Below are positions 41,641 to 50,721 of a stretch of 64,000 nucleotides of DNA, one piece after another. The DNA comes from Syngnathus acus (taxonomy: Eukaryota; Chordata; Actinopteri; Syngnathiformes; Syngnathidae): assembly GCF_901709675.1 (NCBI RefSeq), contig NC_051091.1, positions 14,390,467 to 14,454,466 of the forward strand. The letters are read 5' to 3'. Positions within the stretch are counted from its first letter, which is position 1. The number at the start of each line of letters is the position of its first letter. Made by a program: the position numbers and the translations under genes. The notes beneath the pieces are model-generated. The model was given only the letters and a program-made list of their open reading frames with translations. It was not told where the DNA came from and ran no database searches.

Positions 41641-41823
41641 TTGACTCAGCTTGCATGTTCATAATGTTGCACGCCAACACTCACGCACATTGCCTCTCTA
41701 CAAAGTTATCTAACTCACACAAACGGCCACTTCGTACACTGGGCCCATAACCTGTTAGCAGAGTGAGGTGACTGGTTCTTTTATCACAGACAAATGATTT
41801 AGGTTGTTTAATTTACCTGACAT

Positions 41824-42188
41824 GGCGGCTCGGTGGCGCACTGGGTAGCACGTCCGCCTCACAGTTAGGAGGGTGCGGGTTCGATTCCACCTCCGGCCCT
41901 CCCTGTGTGGAGTTTGCATGTTCTCCCCGGGCCCGCGTGGGTTTTCTCCGGGCACTCCGGTTTCCTCCCACATCCCAAAAACATGCTTGGTAGGCCGATT
42001 GAAGACTCCAAATTGTCCCTAGGTGTGAGTGCGAGTGCAAATGGTTGTTTGTCTCTGTGTGCCCTGCGATCGGCTGGCAACCGGTTCAGGGTGTCCCCCG
42101 CCTACTGCCCGATGACGGCTGGGATAGGCTCCAGCACTCCCGCGACCCCCGTGGGGACTAAGCGGTTCAGAAAATGGATGGATGGATG
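41824..42188 (+). mobile_element. tRNA-derived SINE with GGAT tail
   Basis: A perfect 14-bp target duplication AATTTACCTGACAT flanks it (41810-41823 and 42189-42202). The head has A box TGGCGCACTGG (41834-41844) and B box GGTTCGATTCC (41878-41888), the RNA polymerase III promoter. The tail is a GGATGGATG repeat, shared with the Rex3/RTE LINEs in this window. Length is 365 bp. It looks young: boxes and TSD are intact. Confidence 0.92.
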
Positions 42189-42359
42189 AATTTACCTGAC
42201 ATTTTTCGGTGTGTACTTTCGCCTTCATCACAGTGTCACTGGTGTAGGTGGGATGCATCTTTATCAGCTGATGGATGAAGGCGTGGCTCACCTGTCAGAT
42301 TTGACAGGTGAGTCACGCCCTCTGCTGTCCGTTCACCCCTCCAGAATGCTGCTCTAGGT

Positions 42360-42866
42360 GGAAGAGAGCATGGTAGCTCCCTCGTCCCTGTTGATGGTCC
42401 TCGGGCCCCGCTTGCGGATCTCGATGGCCTCCCTGAGCCAACGCTGATGTTTGTTTTGTTCGGTGCGGATGACTCTGGCCTTCTCCCAGTCCATGATGTG
42501 ATTTTCTCTTTTGTAATGATCGGTGATGGCTGACTTGTAGTGTTCCTGTTGTGCTTGTTCTTTTAATTGCACTTGTCTTGTTGCTGTCTCCTTCTCACAC
42601 TCCTTCTTGTGTTCTTTTTTTCTTGTAGTAAAGTTCCTCCCTGTCTCCCCCGATGTATGATTTATTGCATGATTTGCATGGGATCTCGTATATGGAGTTG
42701 CATTTATTTTCCGGGTGTATTTTGTCCTTTGGATGAACCAGTATCTGACAGAGTGTTGTGTGTGGTTTGACCGGTGTGTTTATGTTGTTTCCTCATGGCT
42801 CTTTGGATGCATTCCGTAACCCCTCTCACATATGGCAACGTCACAATTCCTCTGTGTTCTTGTTTA
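42360..42866 (-). pseudogene. Penelope-like GIY-YIG endonuclease region
   Basis: Across frame breaks the minus strand reads YEIPCKSCNKSYIG-like residues (about 42630-42680), the GIY-YIG core of Penelope-type endonucleases. The ORF 42572-42354 follows, with QLKEQAQQEHYKSAITDHY, MDWEKARVIRTEQNKHQRWL and REAIEIRKRGPRTINRDEG. This domain nicks target DNA in Penelope elements. Degenerate; several frameshifts. Confidence 0.65.
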
Positions 42867-43593
42867 CCGTATTTTCCGGACTATAAGGCGCACCGGACTA
42901 TAAGGTGCACCTTCAATAAATGGCCCATTTTAAAACATCCATACATAAGGCGCACCGGACTATAAGGCGCACCATTAATGCATTAATTTTCTGAGACAGT
43001 CTTTGCGCCAACATTCCATGAACCATTACCATTGTGAATGAACTTGTAAATATGTAACTATATCCTTTACTATATCCTTTGCAGATAGGTTGATATTGCA
43101 AATGAGAATCTGTCGTCAATTGCACTACCACAAAAGTTAAAGATTAAAATAATAACAAATTAACAATTTTATGAAAGTTGAATGAATTTTTTATTAGATG
43201 TATTAAGTTTGTTTTATTGTTGTTATTGTTGTATGAATAAGAAGGGTGATATTGGTGTTTGTGACTGCAGTAAACAGGCCAGGTTGCATCATGTCAGATT
43301 TTTAATCCAAATCAAATCATTCTCCATTTCATCTTTTTTATTTCAACTTCAGATGCAACAAATTGCTATAATCACAAAATAATGATCCATAGTCATTTTG
43401 ATTCATGATTCATAGTCTTCAGCGGGCCACTTATGATTGATTTTATAACACAATGCTTCGGGCAAGTTTAAATTTAGATGCGGGTCGCATTTGGCCCGCG
43501 GGCCGGAATTTGGTCCATATGTAAGGCGCACCGGACTATACTTTTGAGAAAATTTGAGGTTTTTAGGTGTGCCTTATAGTCTGGAAAATACGG
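42867..43593. mobile_element. CCGTA-family MITE in Penelope-like element
   Basis: The ends CCGTATTTTCCGGACTATAA and TTATAGTCTGGAAAATACGG have TA on both sides (42865-42866 and 43594-43595). Length is 727 bp. GGCGCACCGGACTATAAG repeats occur at the left. A separate GCGGGCC-rich hAT-like scrap sits near 43480-43505. Removing it restores a continuous Penelope-like reading. Confidence 0.9.
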
Positions 43594-43595
43594 TA

Positions 43596-44939
43596 CTTGT
43601 TTGATTTTTCTTTCCCCCCTGTGTTGTGTTGTTTTTGTTTTTGACCTGTCCTGCACCTTTAGTTATTTCCCACTGTGGATACTGACACCTTTTAAGTGCG
43701 TGTTGTATGTGTTTTTCTTCCTGTGTTCTATCATCCTGGTCCGTGATTATTGTTGTACGTTCGTGTAATGTCCTGATTACTGACAGTTTGTGGATAGTGG
43801 GGTGTTCAGATGTCCAGAGGAGGTATTGGTCGGTGTGTGTGTGTTTTCTGTGTACAGTCAAACCTCAGTTTTCGACCACAATCCAGAAGACGGTTCGAGA
43901 AGTGAATCGGTCGAATTCCGAATCTATTTTTCCCATTACAAATAATGGAAAACATTTTTAATACGTTCCAAGACAAAAAAACCCCGCCTTTTTTAAGCAT
44001 TTTTTTCAATTGCGCATTTTTATCCGATCGCACAACTGCAGCGCACCGCCGAACGCGCAACCGTAGCGCACCACCGACCGCGCAACTGCACTGCACTGGT
44101 CACATTATTGTGACAGAGCCGTCGCTGAAATTTAGAAAATATTTTTAAAGTCCTTATGTACTTTAAAAATTTTAAGTGGACTTCAGTGCGTAGGGAACTT
44201 AATTTGGTCCGATCACGCAACCGCATCGCGCCGGGCGCTCACTGTCGCATTGCTTTAAGTGCGTCTTTGTGTTTTAGGATGGCTTTAATGCTCCCACTTG
44301 CTTTCTTCGGAGGCATGATTAGGGGTTAATACAATCCTCACTCAAAGGAACGAAAATACAATAACGAACGGAGTCAGTCGGCATCCGGGCTGCACGGTCG
44401 GGTTTTCTCTGGTCCTTTCGGCTCATCTCGCGAGGTTCGACCTCCGAATTTTGTTCGACAACCGATGCAAAAACATCTCGAATTTTTCATTCGAATTCCA
44501 ATTTGTTCGAGAACCGGGATGTTCAAAAACCGAGGTTTGACTGTACTTTTATTTTGATATCTCCGTTGTCTGTGTGGTGTATGTTCAAGTCCAGAAAAGC
44601 TATGGATTGATCCGTTTCCTCTTCGTGAGTGAATTTGATGCTGCCAGTGGTGTCTATGGTGTTGAGATGGTCTGTGAGGTGTTGTGTATGTCCTGTTTTC
44701 ACTTTCTCCAGAATGTCGTCTACGTAGCGTTTCCATAATGTGGGTCTGTATTCATCCGGGGCTGTTCCGGGAGCTTTCATGCTCTCTACCACCTGGAGCA
44801 GCATTCTGGAGGGGTGAACGGACAGCAGAGAGCGTGACTCACCTGTCATATCTGACAGGTGTGCCACGACTTCATCCATCAGCTGATAAAGACGCGTCAC
44901 ACCTACACCAGTGACACTCTGATGAAGGCAAAAGTACAC
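43596..44939 (-). pseudogene. Penelope-like reverse transcriptase, C-terminal part
   Basis: Minus strand: RPTLWKRYVDDILEKVKTGH (YVDD, the RT catalytic motif), HLNTIDTTGSIKFTHEEETD, IAFLDLNIHHTDNGDIKIKV, then after the MITE at 43855-44543 it continues HRKHTHTDQYLLWTS, HERTTIITDQDDR and HALKRCQYPQW. The upstream RT is missing: at about 44805 the frame runs into the inverted terminal sequence. It is inactive. Confidence 0.75.
43855..44543. mobile_element. mariner-type MITE (CAGTCAAACC family), copy 2
   Basis: The ends CAGTCAAACCTCAGTTTTCG and AAAACCGAGGTTTGACTG have TA on both sides (43853-43854 and 44544-44545). Length is 689 bp. It splits the Penelope-like RT between KIKV and HRKH. Confidence 0.9.
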
Positions 44940-45230
44940 GCCGAAACATGTCAGGTAAATAAAACAACCTAAATCAGTTGTCTGTGATAAAAGAACCAGT
45001 CAACTAACTCTGCTAACAGGTTATGGGCCCAGTGTACGAAGTGGCCATTTGAGTGATTTCAATAACTTTGTTGAGAGGCAACGTGCGTGAGTGTTGGCGT
45101 GCAACATTATGACCATGCAAGCTAAGTCAAGCCGCCGCTTGTACACGCCGAAACATGTCAGGTAAATAAAACAACCTAAATCATTTGTCTGTGATGAAAG
45201 AACCAGTCAACTAATTTATAAGTGAAGACA

Positions 45231-45379
45231 AAATGAACTTAGTACAACTGTTAGCAGAGTTATATCAATAGAATAAGTAATACTGTGGAGACCGAACAAA
45301 ATGACGACCATCACAACTCGCTTTGGTTTGCCAGTGCCAATCAACACATTGGTAACACCTGGTTATTATTGAGCATATC
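45231..45379. other. unassigned intron sequence
   Basis: 150 bp of unassigned sequence between the Penelope-like element and a SINE. Confidence 0.3.
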
Positions 45380-45516
45380 TTTTTTTTTTTTGGTCATTCA
45401 CACACACATTCACACTGTCACTCACACACCATTCATACCATATGTGGGTATCGAACTTACGGTGTTGACACACAAGACAAGCAAGTGTACCCTTACACTA
45501 TCAGCGACTCCCATTT
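45380..45516 (-). mobile_element. short tRNA-derived SINE
   Basis: On the minus strand the head GGGAGTCGCTGATAGTGTAA with AGTTCGATACCC (B box) lies about 50 bp downstream, followed by GTGTGTGAGTGA-type body and an A-rich end at 45380-45390. The A box is degenerate. tRNA ancestry is inferred from box spacing. Confidence 0.55.
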
Positions 45517-45599
45517 ATTGAGCACATCTGTCAAACAAAAACAGCAAAAACAACACTTTGTGTGCACCATTCTTCAAAATAAAAGTCCCAATATACAGA

Positions 45600-46080
45600 G
45601 CACATCCCAGCACAGACCATATAATATACCGTTAGTGGGCTCTTCCACTCTCTGTTTGACTCCCAAACTCTCCATACGGTCCAGTTCTTCCTTAAGTCTG
45701 CCGCGGAGAGCAACTGGGACCCTTCTTGGTGCATGAATCACAGGTTGTGCATTCTCTCTGTTTGATGGAGTATGTGAAGGGTAGTACCCCAAAGCCAATG
45801 CCGTTACACAGGTGCCATCCGCAGCAGCGTCACTTTGTACAAATGTTTTTGCGTGCCTGGCGGAAAGTTCACTCGCATGACAGATCTTCAGAGCGCTGTC
45901 CAAAGAAAGGTCACTGTCGCTCAGCATTTCTTTTCTCACACATTTGTCACGTATGCCAAACACAATTTGATCTCATACTATCGAGTCCTTCAGCTTCCCA
46001 AAGTTGCTTGTTTGTGCTTTGGTCAAGTCTACTGCTGTTGACATCTTTTAATCAATCAAAGGGTTTGCGGCGCAAGTAAA
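45600..46080 (-). pseudogene. Gypsy polyprotein remnant, gag joined to RT
   Basis: The minus strand reads DQIVFGIRDKCVRKEMLSDS, LDSALKICHASELSARHAK (gag C-terminal part) and then PVIHAPRRVPVALRGRLKEE and LDRMESLGVKQRVEEPT (the start of the RT domain). The zinc knuckle and protease that should lie between are missing, so a deletion joined the two. The frame ends in unrelated sequence. Confidence 0.7.
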
Positions 46081-46632
46081 CGGTACCTCGGCTAAAAAAC
46101 TACAAATATGTTGACCGGAGAGGGAGGCGCACATCTTGTGGCCTGGAAGGAGTGGGGTGCAGTATCTCATTTGCATTTAAACAGATCGCACCAAAACGGC
46201 GCACCTTGGAACAAGTATAAAAGAGGGACCGTGATGCTATCAAAACGAGGAATTCAGACAAAAGCATCGCTGTTCTACTTTATATAGACCACAACTGAAT
46301 GAGTAAAACGTAAAACTGAATAATTCATTAATGTGATACGTAAGTTTTAATTGAAATATCACTGATTACATCTATGGTACATCACAGGAATGAAAATGTG
46401 ATACTGCTGTAAAAGAACTTATTTTATTGTCTGACTGATTTTGCAAATTACAGAGAAAGCTCTGCAAATCGCAAAATTAGATATGTTTAACAAGGTGTCA
46501 AAAGAACAATGTGGCTAAGATAGGAACATTTCTTAGACAGGTTGTTGCAAAAAGTCAAAAGGTAATAACAAAACGCAAATTACAAATATACTGAACAATT
46601 TGTTGTTTGTTGCTCTTCCCCTTTGTATTTAG
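46081..46632. other. ANO10 intron 3, 3' part
   Basis: 550 bp before the exon. The part 46240-46320 (TTCAGACAAAAGC, CTTTATATAGACCACAACTG) is an inverted copy of 24735-24800. The rest is unassigned AT-rich intron ending at the acceptor TTTGTATTTAG (46632). Confidence 0.5.
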
Positions 46633-46761
46633 CTTGCCTTTGAAGCCATGAGTGTCATTGCAATTGTGACCAACTGTACACTTATTGGCATGTCTCCTCA
46701 AGTCAGAGCTTACTTCCCTGACTCTGAGATGCATCTCATGCTGTGGACAGTGGCTATTGAG
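46633..46761 (+). CDS. ano10: anoctamin-10 internal exon (fourth in window)
   Basis: This 129-bp exon encodes 43 residues, [20 protein letters not shown] to [11 protein letters not shown], and follows IGIWQ of the previous exon in phase 0 (the family reads WQLAFE). It contains a transmembrane helix and [12 protein letters not shown], characteristic of ANO10 ([12 protein letters not shown]). The acceptor is TTTGTATTTAG, the donor GTAATA at 46762. The preceding intron is 24,259 bp. A (GT)n array starts about 35 bp after the donor. The following exon (family HVLLAxKF) was not found in the window. Confidence 0.92.
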
Positions 46762-46794
46762 GTAATATATAAATTAGTGAAGAACCTGGTTGTC

Positions 46795-46795
<1 letters not shown>

Positions 46796-46861
<66 letters not shown>

Positions 46862-46960
46862 TTGTGTGTGTGTGTGCGTGTGTGTGCGTGCATGTGTGTG
46901 TGTGTGTACGTGTGCATGTGTGCGAGTGCATGCGTGCGAGTGCATGCGTGTCCATTTGTG
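46796..46960. repeat. (GT)n microsatellite next to splice donor
   Basis: About 32 uninterrupted GT units (46798-46861), then an interrupted GT-rich array with GCGTG and GCATG variants. In the sense transcript it is UG-rich and begins within 40 nt of the ANO10 donor. Confidence 0.95.
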
Positions 46961-47202
46961 TGCAGGCATTCCATAATGCTACCTTGATATTGCCAAAAGA
47001 AAATTAAGAGAAAACATTTGCAATACAGTGTTCCCTCGATTATCATGTGGTTTGCATTCCCCATAATGCCCGGAGTAAGTGCAATCTATATAGCATTTTT
47101 TTAGCATTATTTTTAAAATTTTAATTTTTCAATTGTTTTGTGGGGGGGATTTACATCTCTGCATATTTTGCTTTTTTTAATGTAAAAGAGACAAAAAAGG
47201 GA
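46961..47202. other. unassigned intron sequence
   Basis: 240 bp, AT-rich, no recognised element. Confidence 0.3.
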
Positions 47203-47494
47203 GCGGCACGGTGATGCACTGGCTAGCACGTCCGCCTCACAGTTCAATTCCACCTCCAGCCTTCCCCGTGGGGAATTTGTATGTTCTTCCCATGCCTGCG
47301 TGGTTTTTCCCCGGATTTTCCTCCCACATCACAAAAACATGCTGGGTTGGCCGATTGACCTCTCCAAATTGCCCATAGGTGTGACTGCGTGTGCGAATGG
47401 TTGTTCGTCTCTGTGTGCCCTGCGATTGGTTGGCAACCGGTTCAGGGTGTCCCCTGCCGACTGCCTGATGACTGCTGGGATAGGCTCCAGCACT
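47203..47494 (+). mobile_element. tRNA-derived SINE, older, 3'-truncated
   Basis: Same family as 41824-42188. The head GGCACGGTGATGCACTGG is recognisable, but part of the B-box region is deleted (GCCTCACAGTTCAATTCC). The body GGTTGGCAACCGGTTCAGGG and ATAGGCTCCAGCAC matches and then stops; the GGAT tail is absent. Confidence 0.85.
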
Positions 47495-47628
47495 AAAAAA
47501 TGATTACTCAGGTCGATATTTTTTCTTTATCAAAAGATATTTTCCCATTATTATACATTCCCTATTTATTGTTTGATTGGATCAGGTTGCATCGCTATTG
47601 AGCTATTTTTTTAGAGCAATTCTAGCTA

Positions 47629-47970
47629 CCGTATTTTCCGGAATATAAGTCGCACCGGAGTATAAGTCACACCAGTCATAAAATGCACAATAAAGGGGAA
47701 AAAAACATATATGTCGCACCTGAGTATAAGTCGCATTTTTGGGGGAAATTGATTTGACATAATCCAAAAACAGACATTAATAAGCAACAGGCTGAACGGT
47801 ACAGTATGCTAACATTAAATAAACACATGAAGGAGGAACTGAGAACGAGCCTGACGTAACATATTACGAATTATTCAAATAACTATAACATAAATAAGTT
47901 TATCGAAACATCTGTGTCACTACAAATCATTAAATCCAGCGAAATCCTCGTCCTCTCTGTCACTCGTCTG
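47629..47970 (+). mobile_element. CCGTA-family MITE, left part
   Basis: The left end CCGTATTTTCCGGAATATAA follows TA at 47627-47628. It resembles the copies at 20524 and 22727, including AAACACATGAAGGAGGAACT and the ATCATTAAATCCA block. It is interrupted by Rex1-like copy E; the sequence 50974-51060 (CGTCGTCAATTACAGTT, CCACAGGCCTATATAAC) appears to be its continuation. The right end is lost at a Rex3 insertion. Confidence 0.7.
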
Positions 47971-48080
47971 CTGTTCCTCCCCCGGTTGGGAAGCGTCGAA
48001 AGCGGTGTGCGAGGAGGCTGAAGAGGGGCAAGCGTGGGGGCGTCCGGGCCAGGCTGGCGGCCAACCCGGCTCGCCCGGCC

Positions 48081-48752
48081 GTGCCTTCCATTCTTCTGGC
48101 GAATGTTCGATCGCTGGACAACAAAATGGATTACATTCGCTTGCTGAGATCTACAAACCGGACGGTGCGCGACTGCTGTGTGCTCGTGTTCACTGAGACT
48201 TGGTTGACCGTCAACATTCCGGACTCGGCTGTACGTCTGGAGCGGCTAGCGTGCTATCGGGCGGACCGGGCCATTGTACGAGGGGGGAAATCTCGTGGAG
48301 GTGGAATATGCGTCTACATCCGTGACGAGTGGTGCCGGGACTCTGTGGTGGTATGCAGGCACTGCTCGCCACTGGCGGAGTTTGTGATCATTAAGTGCCG
48401 TCCTTTTTACCTGCCGAGGGAATTTACCGCGATTCTGCTGGTCGCGGTTTACATCCCGCCTTCCAACATCGGAGGCGACAGGGTCGCGGCTCTTAGTGAA
48501 CTGTACCAGGCTGTCAGTGACCAACAGACAGCGCACCCTGACGGTTTCACCATCTTCGCTGGGGATTTTAATCATGCTAACCTGAAGTCTGTTTTTCCGA
48601 GGCTTCACCAGCATGTTGATTTTCCTACGCGTGGCGACAGCTTCCTGGACCTGGTCTACTCTTCGCATAAAGGAGCTTTCAAAGCCGCCCCCCTCCCCCA
48701 TCTTGGACTTTCTGACCATATCACTGTTATGCTTTTGCCCGCATACAGATAA
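48081..48752 (+). pseudogene. Rex1-like endonuclease domain (copy E)
   Basis: PSILLANVRSLDNKMDYIRL, VFTETWL, RGGGICVYIRDEW, VAVYIPPSN, FAGDFNHANLKS, DSFLDLVY and GLSDHITVML follow the APE-type endonuclease order. The first Met shown is internal. A TAA at 48750-48752 replaces a codon after PAYR, and the same frame resumes at 48756. Not functional unless read through. Confidence 0.85.
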
Positions 48753-48755
48753 AAG

Positions 48756-50036
48756 GTGAGAACATCCAGACCAGTTCGCAAGCGGGTGCGGGTGTGGCCT
48801 GAGGGTGCCTCTGATGCGCTTCGTGACTGCTTTGGCTCTACTGACTGGGACGTGTTTAGGAGGGCTGCCACTTGCGACGGTCGGGCGGACATTGAGGAGT
48901 ATACTGACTCTGTTTCCTCCTACATCAGGAAGTGCATTGATGATGTGACACACTCAATATCCGTCGTCACTCGGGCTAACCGGAAGCCATGGCTGACAGG
49001 GGCTGTCTTCAGGCTGCTGAGGGCCAGGGACAAAGCCTTCAGGGCGGGGGATGAGGCTGGCTTGAGGACTGCGAGGGCCGACCTGTCCCGGGGCATCAAA
49101 GAAGCGAAGAGGGCGTTCTCGTGCAGAATTACCGCCCACTTCAAGGACAGCAGGGACGCACGGAGCCTTTGGCAGGGCATTCAGACCATCACGGACTACA
49201 AGCCCGCGCCGCAGAGCTGTGAAGGCGACGTCCGTCTGCTCAATGACCTCAACCGCTTCTTTGCTCGCTTCGACGCTCAGAACAGCACTTGCCCGCTGAA
49301 GGCCACTCCCCCTTCCCACGAGCTGCCCCTGTGCCTCTCCGCCGACAGCGTGAGGAGGACGCTTGCCGCTATCGACATCCGTAAGGCGGCGGGCCCGGAC
49401 AACATCCCGGGTCGAGCGCTGAAGGACTGCGCTGGTGAGCTGACGGGTGTCTTCACAGACATCTTTAACACTTCCCTGCAGCAGGCCATCGTCCCGTCGT
49501 GTTTCAAAGCTGCCACCATCGTACCTGTGCCGAAGAAGCCTGCTCCGTCCTGCTTCAATGACTACCGCCCCGTGGCACTTACGCCCATCATCATGAAGTG
49601 CTTTGAGCGGCTTGTCATGGAGCACATCCGGTCAGTTCTCCCCCCCACCATTGACCCCTTCCAGTTTGCGTACCGAGCCAAACGGTCCTCTGAGGATGCC
49701 ATCTGCTCTGCCCTCCACTCGGCCCTCACCCACCTGGAGGGGAGGGACTCGTATGTGAGGTTGCTGTTTGTGGACTTCAGTTCTGCCTTCAACACCATTG
49801 TGCCACAGCGTCTCATCAGCAAACTTGACAAGCTGGGCCTCAGTACCTGCCTCTGCAACTGGCTACTGGACTTCCTCTGTCAGAGGCCACAGGTGGTACG
49901 TGTTGGCGACAAAATCTCCGCCAGCATCACGCTGAGCACAGGGGCCCCCCAAGGCTGCGTGCTCAGTCCGCTGCTCTTCACCCTCCTGACGCATGACTGC
50001 CACCTGCAGCGGCAACCGCATAGTGAAGTTTGCTGA
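48756..50036 (+). pseudogene. Rex1-like reverse transcriptase (copy E), main part
   Basis: The frame continues from the endonuclease after the stop: [20 protein letters not shown], a linker, [69 protein letters not shown] (motif A), STGAPQGCVLSPLLFTLLTH. At about 49997-50010 a few bases are missing relative to copy F (CATGACTG...GCAACC), shifting the frame just before FADD. Confidence 0.88.
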
Positions 50037-50721
50037 CGACACGACTCTGGTGGGTCTCATCACCAAGGGAGACGAGACTCAATACAGGCTGGAGGTTGAC
50101 CTTCTGACCGCGTGGTGCAGGGACAACAACCTCCTGCTGAACGTCGACAAGACCAAGGAGATTGTTGTTGACTTCCGGAAGGGTCACGCCCAACACCTGC
50201 CGCTGACCATCGACGATGCTGTGGTGGAGAGAGTGAGCAGCGCCAGGTTCCTGGGGGTGCACATCAGTGAGGATCTCTCCTGGTCCACCAACACCGCATC
50301 GCTGGCGAAGAAGGCCCAGCGCCGCCTGTACTTCCTTCGGAAACTCAGGCGAGCGGGGGCTCCTCCGGCCGTCATGACTACTTTTTACCGCGGCACCATT
50401 GAGAGCGTCCTCTCCAGCTGTATTGCTGTTTGGGGTGGCAGCTGCACTGACTACGACTTGAAGGCCCTGCAGCGCATAGTGAAAACGGCTAGTAAGACTA
50501 TTGGTGCTTCTCTCCCCTCCTTGAAGGACATTTACACCTCCCATTCCACCCGCAAGGCGACCAAGATTGTGAGTGATGTGAGTCACCCCGCTCACTCTTT
50601 GTTTGATCTTCTGCCCTCTGGGAGGCGGTACAGGAGCCTGCGCTCCCGCACCACCAGACTCTCCAACAGCTTCGTACTCCAGGCTGTTAGGATCCTGAAC
50701 TCGCTCCCCCTTTCAGCGTAG
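49993..50721 (+). pseudogene. Rex1-like RT C-terminal part (copy E)
   Basis: Reads NRIVKFADDTTLVGLITKGD (catalytic FADD), NNLLLNVDKTKEIVVDFRKG, SARFLGVHISEDLSW, KKAQRRLYFLRKLRRAG, FYRGTIESVLSSCIAVWGGS, SVSHPAHSLFD-type and LPSGRRYRSLRSRTTRL, with a natural stop after SLPLSA. It retains LTIDDAVV, the two codons missing in copies A and G. Confidence 0.88.

Larger units (their letters stand above)
41641..45230 (-). mobile_element. Penelope-like element with inverted terminal sequences
   Basis: A minus-strand Penelope-like retroelement occupies 42190-44820. The sequence 41640-41823 (ending in TAATTTACCTGACAT) is inverted at about 44945-45165, and 42195-42360 is the inverse of 44805-44955. RT sequence lies in the middle. 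This arrangement fits the terminal-repeat structures of Penelope elements (pLTRs in direct and inverted orientation). It is interrupted by a SINE (41824-42188) and two MITEs (42867-43593 and 43855-44543). Confidence 0.75.
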
